12,505 nt of DNA from Bacteroidales bacterium (GTDB lineage: Bacteria; Bacteroidota; Bacteroidia; Bacteroidales; UBA7960), in the NCBI GenBank assembly GCA_007122745.1, contig SKTA01000256.1, forward strand, positions 1-12,505, given 5' to 3'. Below, in pieces: positions 6,317 through 12,505 of this stretch. A program made the position numbers and the translations under genes. The notes beneath the pieces were generated by a model. It saw only the letters and a program-made list of their open reading frames with translations, did no database searches and was not told where the DNA came from. How positions within the stretch are numbered: position 1 is the first letter of the stretch; the number at the start of each line of letters is the position of its first letter.

Positions 6317-8332
6317 CTATTGATTTCCGTAGAAGTTATCCTTCCCCTTTTTCAGGAACTCCAGATAGCGGTTAATATTGGTGTCATATCCGTGGGCAGG
6401 AGCCAGCATGTTTTCGTCGTAGTCCAGGATCACGTAATAGGGTTGGGTGTTGGCACCATACCTCTCCGCCTGGAAAACACTCCACTTTTGGCCAATTGTG
6501 CGGATTGCGCGTTCCCTGCCCATAGCATCGGAAACAAATTGCTCCTCTTCGGGCAGCCGTGTGCGGTCATCCACAAAAAGGGAAATTTTTACGAAATCAT
6601 CACGTAAGCTGGCCATTACCCGGGGGTCTGACCATACCGAGGCTTCCATCTTGCGGCAATTGGCACATCCCAGTCCGGTAAAATCAAGAAAAACCGGCTT
6701 GCCTGCTTCCCGTGCAGCATTCAAACCTTCTTCATAATCGGTGAAAGCCATCAGTCCGTGAGGCCCTTCCTGAACACTAAAACCGGTATAAATGTCATTC
6801 GATGCCGGGTCGGTGGCCTGCATGCGTATCCTGCTCAGGTCAAACTCCTGGGTTACCTGGGAAGGGAGGAAAGAGCTCACAGCACGGAGCGGCGCACCCC
6901 ACAGTCCCGGGATCAAGTAAAATACAAAAGCAAATGTTGCAATGGCAAGCATCAGGCGGGGAACAGACATATACTTTAACTCACTGTCGTGTGCAAATTT
7001 GATCTTGCCGATCAGATACAATCCCATCAACAGGAAAATTGCAATCCAGATCACAATGAATACCTCCCTGCTAATAATCCCCCACTGACCAACGGCATCC
7101 GCTACCGACAGGAACTTTAACGAAAATGCCAGCACGATGAAGCCCAGCACCACCTTAACGGCATTCATCCATCCACCCGACTTGGGCAGCGACTTTAACG
7201 CGGTTGGGAAGAGTGCAAACAGACTGAAAGGGATGGCAAGTGCCAGGCTGAATCCCAGCATTCCGATGGCCGGAGCAAACACGCTGCCACCAATGGCGGC
7301 TTCTACAAGCAACGTACCTACAATGGGCCCGGTGCAGGAGAATGAAACCAGCACGAAGGTCAAACCCATCAGGATGACGGCAATTAAACCACCCGTCTTG
7401 TCTGCCTTACTGTCAAGCGCATTCGACCATTTCGACGGCATGGTCAGCTCAAATGCACCAAAGAAAGATGCGGAAAAGAATACGAGCAAAGCAAAGAAGA
7501 AAACGTTAAACCCCGGGCTGGTGGCCAAAGCGTTCAGTGTCGCCGGTCCGAAGATCATCGAAATGGCCAGACCCAATACAACATAACTAAAAATGATGGT
7601 AAACCCGTAAAACAGAGCATCCCGCAAAGCACGGGCACGATTGTCCGCATTTCTTAAGAAGAAACTGACCGTTAGCGGTATCATCGGGAATACACAGGGT
7701 GTCAAAAGTGCAAGCAAGCCGCCCAAAAAGCCAATAATGAACGTCCAGCCCAGTCCGCTGTCTTCAGCCTCTTCAGGTGTATAGATCCTGGTAGTGGACT
7801 CTTCAGTATCGGGTTCGGCTTCTTCTTCCGCGCGGGCGGTTGCAGTTATTGCTTCTGTACCATCAATACCATCAATTTCAAACACAAAATCTATGTAGTC
7901 TGGTGGCAGGCAACGCTGATCATCACATGACATATACTGTAGTTCACCACTTACAACAACCGGAGATGGACTTAGCACACGAACTGTTTGGCGAAAGGTC
8001 ACCCTGTTGCCATACATCGGAATATCCATATCGAAGTTGGGGTCATATTTCACATCTGCCGGTGGATAGCGCAGCTCGCCAACAAATTCAAAACCATCTT
8101 CATCATTAAAAAAAACAGCAGTAGGGATTGGGCCGCCCGGTTCAAGTTCTGTACCATATATATACCAGCCCGGGTCCATGGTGGCCGTCATTTGCAATTC
8201 ATATTCGTTTTCTGCGATTTTTTCCTTCGAAAACTGCCAGGATACCGGATCAAGAATTTGTGCCTTAATCGGCATGCTAAGAATCAATGCAACGATTACA
8301 ACCAGAATACGCTTTAAGTGTTGGGTTTTCAT
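6317..8332 (-). CDS. dsbD: Thiol:disulfide interchange protein DsbD
   Basis: Carries electrons from cytoplasmic thioredoxin across the inner membrane to periplasmic thiol proteins (disulfide isomerases, cytochrome c maturation, methionine sulfoxide repair). All three modules are present in 671 residues. A signal peptide (about 1-25, ending IKAQ) leads into the periplasmic alpha domain with the redox pair C136/C141 in SCDDQRCLPP. An acidic linker (about 165-192) follows. The membrane domain (about 195-480) has its cysteines at C213 in TPCVFPMIPL and C333 in FSCTGPIVGT. The C-terminal thioredoxin-like domain has CANC (C556, C559) in FTGLGCANCRKME. The full six-cysteine relay is therefore intact. 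The ATG at 8332 is preceded by a leader of about 125 nt if the -7 box at 8464-8471 is used. It is downstream of tilS on the same strand. Confidence 0.97.
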   Translation of the reverse strand: MKTQHLKRILVVIVALILSMPIKAQILDPVSWQFSKEKIAENEYELQMTATMDPGWYIYGTELEPGGPIPTAVFFNDEDGFEFVGELRYPPADVKYDPNFDMDIPMYGNRVTFRQTVRVLSPSPVVVSGELQYMSCDDQRCLPPDYIDFVFEIDGIDGTEAITATARAEEEAEPDTEESTTRIYTPEEAEDSGLGWTFIIGFLGGLLALLTPCVFPMIPLTVSFFLRNADNRARALRDALFYGFTIIFSYVVLGLAISMIFGPATLNALATSPGFNVFFFALLVFFSASFFGAFELTMPSKWSNALDSKADKTGGLIAVILMGLTFVLVSFSCTGPIVGTLLVEAAIGGSVFAPAIGMLGFSLALAIPFSLFALFPTALKSLPKSGGWMNAVKVVLGFIVLAFSLKFLSVADAVGQWGIISREVFIVIWIAIFLLMGLYLIGKIKFAHDSELKYMSVPRLMLAIATFAFVFYLIPGLWGAPLRAVSSFLPSQVTQEFDLSRIRMQATDPASNDIYTGFSVQEGPHGLMAFTDYEEGLNAAREAGKPVFLDFTGLGCANCRKMEASVWSDPRVMASLRDDFVKISLFVDDRTRLPEEEQFVSDAMGRERAIRTIGQKWSVFQAERYGANTQPYYVILDYDENMLAPAHGYDTNINRYLEFLKKGKDNFYGNQ

Positions 8333-8355
8333 GAGAATTTAAGCTTTTTGTTTTT

Positions 8356-8369
8356 CAGTACTTGTACTG
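8356..8369. promoter_or_regulatory. Short dyad in the dsbD leader
   Basis: CAGTAC (8356-8361) and GTACTG (8364-8369) form a perfect 6-bp dyad around TT, 24 bp upstream of the dsbD ATG. It is a possible operator or a leader stem. Just beyond it lie two octamers AAACAAGG (8384-8399), a minimal example of the short-unit arrays seen elsewhere. No function can be assigned. Confidence 0.3.
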
Positions 8370-8463
8370 CCTGTTATGGTTCCAAACAAGGAAACAAGGA
8401 AATGCCTCAATGGTTTGAAAGGGTTTTTTAAAAACAAACACATTAAGATATATAATTTGGATG

Positions 8464-8490
8464 CAAAAATAGTACAATCATAATAATCAA
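8464..8490 (-). promoter_or_regulatory. Candidate promoter for dsbD
   Basis: On the minus strand TATTTTTG (8471-8464) matches TAnnTTTG, with TTG at 8490-8488, 16 bp upstream, somewhat closer than usual. It lies in the 158-bp gap between tilS and dsbD and would let dsbD be transcribed independently of tilS. Confidence 0.4.
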
Positions 8491-9822
8491 CTACCCTGAC
8501 AGGATGGCAAAAAAGTAGTTTTTAGTGTTTTTTGTGATCTTTGTCTTTTCTGAGGCCCGTAACTCCGGCACCCAAACGACCTCCTGCCCGGAGATAAGAA
8601 CAGGAAATTCCCTTTTTCGGTGCACAGGGATCTTTTCGTTTGTCAACAAGTCGCTGATCTTTTTACGGCCCTTCATTCCAAGCGGGATGATATAGTCACC
8701 TGATTTCCAGAAGCGCAGCTTCAGTGGGAAATGAAGTTTGTCAATGTCGGCAAGGAATGAATTTGCATCCCGGGGAAGTTCATGTCCCGGTTTCATCTCA
8801 CCCGTTTTAAATTGAAAGCAGTGTTGCCCCATCCGGATCTCTTTTGTGTCAGGAAACACCGAAAACGTTTCTGGTTTGTTTTTTTCTTTTAAAGATGTGA
8901 TGATAAGGTTGTCTCTGTCTTTAATGAGTTCATGGGTTTCGGAGAAGAACTGTTTTCCCGGTTGACCGGAAATTGCATTAAAAACATCCCTGGTTTGGGA
9001 GGGGTGAAAGTTAAAATCCTTAATAATCTCAAATAAAACTGTTTCCGGATGGGGAAGCTTGAGCAATTCTTTTGAAATTATATGTGTTTCATTTTGTTGA
9101 TAGCGGAGGCAGGCTTTTTTGAACTGATCAAGTGTGGTATGATAAAGCTTTTCGGTGGCTTTCATGTGGGAGAAGAATTCCTTCATATTGTTCGGAAAGG
9201 ATGGATTGAGCTCCTGCAGCAAAGGGATCAGTTGGTGTCGGATTTTATTTCTTTTGTAGGATGACTCAAGGTTAGAGCGGTCTTCCCGGAAGCTGATCTT
9301 ATCTTTTCGGGCAAAATCATTGATCTCCTCTTTGTTGGCGAAGAGCAAGGGGCGGATTACTTTTTTGTTCTTTTTAGGGATGCCGGTCAATCCGCTGATC
9401 CCGGTACCGCGTGAAATGTTCAGGAAGAGGGTCTCTATGCAGTCATCCAGATGGTGCGCTGTTGCCACCCATTGAAAACTGTTTTTTGTCCGGATTTGTT
9501 CAAGCCATTCGTAGCGCATGGTTCTTGCGGCCATTTGTATGCTCTGTTTCTCTTGTTTCGCATATTCTACGGTTTGAAATCTTTTTGAAAAGAATGGCAC
9601 GTGAAAGGTTTCTGATGCATTTCTTACAAAGGCCTCGTCGTGGTCTGAATCTTCCCCCCGGAGCTGAAAGTTACAATGTGCAATGCCAAAAGGGATGGCT
9701 GAAAGATCAAAAAGATACGCCATCACCATGGAGTCAACGCCACCGCTGATCGCCAACAGTACTTTGTCCCCCTTTTTAAGGAGGTGGTTTTGTTCAATGA
9801 AAGCATTAAAGCGTTTTTGCAT
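8491..9822 (-). CDS. tilS: tRNA(Ile)-lysidine synthase TilS
   Basis: Uses ATP and lysine to convert cytidine-34 of the CAU-anticodon tRNA-Ile to lysidine, which switches its decoding to AUA and its charging to isoleucine. It is normally essential. From the chosen ATG (9822, MQKRFNAFIEQN) the protein has 443 residues, usual for Bacteroidota. The ATP-pyrophosphatase P-loop is SGGVDS (26-31). It is followed by HCNFQLRGEDS, the ATAHHLDDCIETLFLNISRGTG segment, and REDRSNLESSYKRNKIRHQLIPLL, all TilS hallmarks. The C-terminal substrate-binding domain has FWKSGDYIIPLGMKGRKKISDLL and VWVPELRAS. The open frame extends back to 9930 into the upstream gene; starts at 9852 and 9840 are possible but leave a family-atypical N-terminus. 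It follows the unknown envelope gene by 34 bp and is probably co-transcribed with it. Confidence 0.96.
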   Translation of the reverse strand: MQKRFNAFIEQNHLLKKGDKVLLAISGGVDSMVMAYLFDLSAIPFGIAHCNFQLRGEDSDHDEAFVRNASETFHVPFFSKRFQTVEYAKQEKQSIQMAARTMRYEWLEQIRTKNSFQWVATAHHLDDCIETLFLNISRGTGISGLTGIPKKNKKVIRPLLFANKEEINDFARKDKISFREDRSNLESSYKRNKIRHQLIPLLQELNPSFPNNMKEFFSHMKATEKLYHTTLDQFKKACLRYQQNETHIISKELLKLPHPETVLFEIIKDFNFHPSQTRDVFNAISGQPGKQFFSETHELIKDRDNLIITSLKEKNKPETFSVFPDTKEIRMGQHCFQFKTGEMKPGHELPRDANSFLADIDKLHFPLKLRFWKSGDYIIPLGMKGRKKISDLLTNEKIPVHRKREFPVLISGQEVVWVPELRASEKTKITKNTKNYFFAILSG

Positions 9823-9856
9823 GATGCTGATGATTGACATGCACTGCAGCATATGG

Positions 9857-12190
9857 CTAAAAGTGCAGTCGGATGCCTGGTCCGAAGATAGCAAAAAAGT
9901 CTTGTTCCTTAAGCAGATATCCTGTTCCAAAATATATAGGCACGCTGAACTTGGCGCTGCTTCTTACCGGTTCTATTGTGGCAATAACTACCAATCCGAT
10001 ATCGCGCTGTACATCCTGGCTCTCGCTGAAGTTGAAGGCATTGAGGGCAATGAAGCCTGCGCCGAACTTATAGGGCTTCTTACGACCGAGGCGCGTGTTG
10101 TCATAGAAACTCAGTTCTGCAAGGACAGATGTGCTGATCCCGGAAAGATTTCCGATACCGGATGATCCAAACTGCTTAACCAGCAAACCGGCAGGAAATG
10201 AAACCATTACGTCAAAACTGTATTTTCTTTCAAGAAAGATATGAACCCGCTTTGATTGCACGGATGTGTTGTATTTGGATTCATCATGCCTGATTGTGAT
10301 CACAATTTGTGAGAAGGCATCCAGCAGGTATGTGTTTCGAAGCAAATGCTCGTTCAGGTTGATGATGGGTGCGTTGCAGTCGTTTCCCCTGTAAAAAGCA
10401 TCTCTCGGACTGCTTTCTCCGGGACAAACCACAATGTTATTGATGTTTTGCAAATCTATCAGCCTGTTGTTTTCGTCAAGCAGCCGCACTTCTATGTGGA
10501 TATATTGCTTGCCGTAGAGACTTTCACCTTTGTCGATGGCCTCCGGATCGAAAAGGATGCTTACATCCTTTATTGTCTCTCCGTAAAAGACAGGCTTGTT
10601 CAATTTTTTGTCGGTAAATTTGGTATCCCCTTCACCATAGTTGATGCTGATGAAGTCAAAAGAAGCTGGGCGCTGGGGTTCGCGCACAAGAAGCTCATGC
10701 TGTGTAGCTTCCCTGTTTTTGAATAGCATGATTTGCCGTCTTGGGATGTTTACGGGTACTTCAACTGTAAAAAACAATGCCCGGTCACTCATCCTGTCGC
10801 TGTCCTGCTCTTGCCGGCAGCCGTCGAAGCGAATATCCACATCAAGCAACCCTTCTCCTTCGATTTTCACCTCGACGGTTTCGCCCGGATATACATTGCG
10901 GTTGGTCGTCCAATCTTCTCCGGGCCGAAGGATCTCTATGTTTGTGATTTCCGGTCGGCTTACGATGTTGAAATTGGTCATGAAGAAGGTGCGGTTGTTG
11001 TCCTTTATATAAAGGTATCCGCTTGAAGTGCGATGCAGGTCATAAGTAATCAGGTCGGCAAGCACTTTATTATCGGAGGTGTATGACTTGGTGTGAACCT
11101 CCGCGATCAGTCGTCCGCCCGCCTCCTGGCGGTTTTCGACTCGGTATGTTTTATTTAATTGAAAGTTTGGATGATGGTCAAGCCGGACCTCTTCCCTTCT
11201 TCTCCGGTCTGCATCAAAATAGATAAACTCTTTATCGGTATTGACAAACTGTAAACGGCTGGGTTTGACATTGAAGGACAGCTCAAGCGGATCGGGGTGG
11301 AATGTCAGCAGACCATTCAGGCCAATAAATGGTCTGATTGTTTGCAGCGGAATGTGGAGTAAATGGGTGCCGGTGCGATTTGCCTTGACGCTTAAACGCA
11401 GGTTTTGGCCGCTCCGCTGCAGGCGATATTCAAGAGGCCCTTTTTCATGCCACAGTCCGTCTATATATAAGTTGAATACATTATTTCCAGGAATATCGAT
11501 GCTCTTTTCTTCACCCTGAAACAATTCGACAACCTCCTCTTCCGGGAAAAGGGTTGTTATAAAATAGGGGAAAAGTTGTATTTCATGATTGATACTAACG
11601 CCGTGTTCGTTGATATAGCTGAATATCAGGCTTGGAAAAGATGTTTCCATGAGGTCTGCAAAACGAACCCTTGCCCGGTAGTGGTCGTTGTTCACAAACA
11701 CCAGGCTGTCGATCAGGGCAAAGTCAGAAGAGGGAAGCAATTGCAGGTTTTTTATTGGAGTCTGTTCAACAAGCGGGTACACTCTGATTTCAGCAACCGG
11801 ATTCCCCTTACTGATCCTGAAGAACAGATGTGGCTCATCATTGTAACTTAATCCGTCTCGCGAAAAGAAATATTCAATGTCTTCAATACGCAGTGAAACA
11901 TCCTTAATGGTGTTGTCTGGACCTTGATCATATGTTTGCTCAGAAGTTTCCTTTGTAATTGTATCTGTGCCGATTTCTGTTTCGAATGTATTTGTTTTAA
12001 TATTGAACGACTTTGAATTAAGGACCTCCGGCATTGTGTCACTTGCCCCGTCAGGCAATAACCTGTCCTTGGTTTGTAATGTGTCTGCAGCTTCTGTTTC
12101 CTGGGAGGCAAGCAGATGATTGTTGCCAAGAATAAAGATGTTGGCAATAACCAACAACAAAACCCACTTGATTATGATGTTCATTCGCAT
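9857..12190 (-). CDS. Large envelope protein of unknown function with beta-rich C-terminus
   Basis: I do not recognise a named family. The 777 residues start with a hydrophobic segment (about 3-22) typical of a Sec signal peptide, so the protein is exported. The region to about 100 is low-complexity and rich in T, D and E. Then come several hundred residues of beta-type sequence resembling tandem Ig-like or other sandwich domains, including an IPT-like stretch (SRPEITNIEILRPGEDW near 411-427, then PGETVEVKIEGEGL). The last 120 or so residues alternate hydrophobic and polar positions with many glycines and end GPGIRLHF, with terminal Phe, as in outer-membrane beta strands. Outer-membrane attachment with a periplasmic or surface body is inferred. 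The ATG at 12190 was chosen; 12184 (MNIIIKW) is equally possible. An in-frame TTG at 12208 lies inside the -7 box and is rejected. It is first in a likely unit with tilS. Confidence 0.85.
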   Translation of the reverse strand: MRMNIIIKWVLLLVIANIFILGNNHLLASQETEAADTLQTKDRLLPDGASDTMPEVLNSKSFNIKTNTFETEIGTDTITKETSEQTYDQGPDNTIKDVSLRIEDIEYFFSRDGLSYNDEPHLFFRISKGNPVAEIRVYPLVEQTPIKNLQLLPSSDFALIDSLVFVNNDHYRARVRFADLMETSFPSLIFSYINEHGVSINHEIQLFPYFITTLFPEEEVVELFQGEEKSIDIPGNNVFNLYIDGLWHEKGPLEYRLQRSGQNLRLSVKANRTGTHLLHIPLQTIRPFIGLNGLLTFHPDPLELSFNVKPSRLQFVNTDKEFIYFDADRRRREEVRLDHHPNFQLNKTYRVENRQEAGGRLIAEVHTKSYTSDNKVLADLITYDLHRTSSGYLYIKDNNRTFFMTNFNIVSRPEITNIEILRPGEDWTTNRNVYPGETVEVKIEGEGLLDVDIRFDGCRQEQDSDRMSDRALFFTVEVPVNIPRRQIMLFKNREATQHELLVREPQRPASFDFISINYGEGDTKFTDKKLNKPVFYGETIKDVSILFDPEAIDKGESLYGKQYIHIEVRLLDENNRLIDLQNINNIVVCPGESSPRDAFYRGNDCNAPIINLNEHLLRNTYLLDAFSQIVITIRHDESKYNTSVQSKRVHIFLERKYSFDVMVSFPAGLLVKQFGSSGIGNLSGISTSVLAELSFYDNTRLGRKKPYKFGAGFIALNAFNFSESQDVQRDIGLVVIATIEPVRSSAKFSVPIYFGTGYLLKEQDFFAIFGPGIRLHF

Positions 12191-12205
12191 ATGATAATTT
12201 TTTTG

Positions 12206-12213
12206 CAAAAATA
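12206..12213 (-). promoter_or_regulatory. -7 box for the envelope gene and tilS
   Basis: On the minus strand TATTTTTG (12213-12206) matches TAnnTTTG. Transcription would start near 12199, only about 9 nt before the ATG at 12190 or 15 nt before that at 12184. No TTG lies at the right -33 distance; the GATT array occupies that position. Confidence 0.5.
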
Positions 12214-12221
12214 CGAAATAA

Positions 12222-12256
12222 GATTATCGATTGCCGATTATCGATTGCCGATTAAC
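12222..12256. repeat. Heptamer array with 14-bp dimer order (GATTATC/GATTGCC)
   Basis: GATT begins at exactly 12222, 12229, 12236, 12243 and 12250. The units alternate GATTATC, GATTGCC, GATTATC, GATTGCC, then GATTAAC: a perfect 14-bp repeat in 2.5 copies. It lies just upstream of the envelope gene's -7 box and next to the first CTAAAC unit (12258). Confidence 0.85.
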
Positions 12257-12257
12257 C

Positions 12258-12310
12258 CTAAACCACTCACCTGCAATTCTCTAAACAACTAAACAACTAA
12301 ACTTCTAAAC
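12258..12310. repeat. CTAAAC array, 8-bp period
   Basis: CTAAAC occurs at 12258 and then at 12281, 12289, 12297 and 12305 with an exact 8-bp period (CTAAACAA twice, CTAAACTT, CTAAAC). Read on the minus strand the units are GTTTAGAA and GTTTAGTT, clearly the same family as the GTTTAGG array at 166-232 but in the opposite orientation. Confidence 0.85.
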
Positions 12311-12342
12311 TTTTTTTCAAAAAACATGTTTTTTGAAAAAAA
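12311..12342. repeat. Perfect 32-bp palindrome
   Basis: The sequence is T7-C-A6-CATG-T6-G-A7 and equals its own reverse complement over all 32 bases, with no loop. Its right half overlaps the place of the -33 element of the plus-strand promoter, supplying TTTG at 12332-12335. The A and T tracts are 7.5-10 bp apart centre to centre, which favours intrinsic bending. It could be an UP-like activating element, a dimer-protein operator or a cruciform site. A terminator is unlikely, since no gene enters from the left on the plus strand. Confidence 0.8.
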
Positions 12343-12358
12343 ATAATATGTATCTTTG
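12332..12358 (+). promoter_or_regulatory. Plus-strand promoter, probably of an rRNA operon
   Basis: TATCTTTG (12351-12358) is an exact TAnnTTTG match. TTTG at 12332-12335 is the best -33 candidate but at 15 bp is closer than the usual 19-21. Transcription would begin near 12365 and run off the right edge. The leader resembles those before 16S genes in this phylum. Confidence 0.55.
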
Positions 12359-12364
12359 CCCTCC

Positions 12365-12505
12365 CAAAGGCGGAGAAAAGGAATTTGAGGTTGGTGATTT
12401 GGGAAAAGATCTTTGAGGTATTGGGAAGACAAGAGACAGAAAGCAAAACCTGTCAATTTCTAATAATAGATATTGGTAGAAACCTGAATGAGTTGGGACA
12501 GCAAA
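12365..12505 (+). other. Putative rRNA operon leader with boxA-like element
   Basis: The stretch contains GATCTTTGAGGTATTGGGAA (12408-12427) followed by GACAAGAGAC. This resembles the GTTCTTTGACATATTG segment that I recall upstream of 16S genes in Bacteroidota, thought to act as a boxA-type antitermination signal. There is no open reading frame of note and the sequence is purine-rich. CTGTC (12450-12454) could pair with GACAG (12497-12501). The 16S 5' end is not reached, so this is inference from the leader alone. Confidence 0.45.

Larger units (their letters stand above)
12191..12505. other. 315-bp region between the envelope gene and the right edge
   Basis: No protein gene is supported. 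In order it holds the minus-strand -7 box of the envelope gene, a GATTATC/GATTGCC array, a CTAAAC array, a 32-bp palindrome, a plus-strand -7 box and an rRNA-type leader running off the edge. The separate elements have their own entries. Confidence 0.7.

Noticed and set aside
9823..9930. Longer TilS N-terminus
   Set aside because: The extension overlaps the end of the upstream gene in another frame and lacks family similarity; the start at 9822 gives the usual distance to the P-loop.
9683..10165. Plus-strand open frame across the start of tilS and the end of the envelope gene
   Set aside because: It is antisense to two supported genes, has no promoter or leader signal, and its composition is unlike a real protein.

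Overview
The window reads as chromosomal DNA of a Bacteroidota bacterium, most likely class Bacteroidia (Bacteroidales or Marinilabiliales type). The protein family variants (a DnaG with this N-terminal zinc finger, a full-length DsbD with an SCDDxxCLPP motif, a Bacteroidota-type TilS) point there. So do the lack of Shine-Dalgarno sequences, the A-rich leaders, and repeated matches to the Bacteroidota -7 promoter box TAnnTTTG. This placement rests on pattern recognition, not on a database search.

Layout, left to right. Bases 1-76 hold the 5' end of a minus-strand gene resembling GbsR/MarR-type regulators. Then comes dnaG (primase, minus). A 371-bp gap rich in repeats and hairpins follows, then an orphan tolC-type outer-membrane efflux gene (plus). 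A 304-bp gap holds a long imperfect inverted repeat and a heptamer array. Next is a divergent pair: a glyoxalase-II-like metallo-beta-lactamase-fold hydrolase (minus) and an M20 amidohydrolase (plus). The M20 gene converges on dsbD (minus) with only 10 bp between the stop codons. Further right, tilS (minus) and a 777-codon envelope protein of unknown function (minus) probably form one transcription unit, with the unknown gene first. The last 315 bp carry two more short-unit arrays, a perfect 32-bp palindrome, a strong -7 box and a sequence resembling the leader of a Bacteroidota rRNA operon. The 16S gene itself is not in the window.

The genes are mostly housekeeping and do not form one pathway: replication priming, tRNA-Ile modification, periplasmic thiol reduction, small-molecule hydrolysis and efflux. 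No phage, transposase, CRISPR or toxin-antitoxin genes were found.

The unusual content is between the genes. Most of the larger gaps carry short degenerate tandem arrays with a 7- or 8-bp period, each with a different unit (GTTTAGG, ARATGTGC, GAACAAC, AGCTTCG, GATTATC/GATTGCC, CTAAACAA). Two also show a two-unit alternating order. Alongside them are a pair of related hairpins, a roughly 160-bp inverted repeat whose core mismatches would all become G-U pairs in minus-strand RNA, and the 32-bp palindrome at the putative rRNA promoter. These are the best candidates for something undescribed.

Two start codons were set downstream of the longest reading frame because the extension begins with TTG (unknown envelope protein, metallo-hydrolase). 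The tilS start was set downstream because the extension runs back into the preceding gene.
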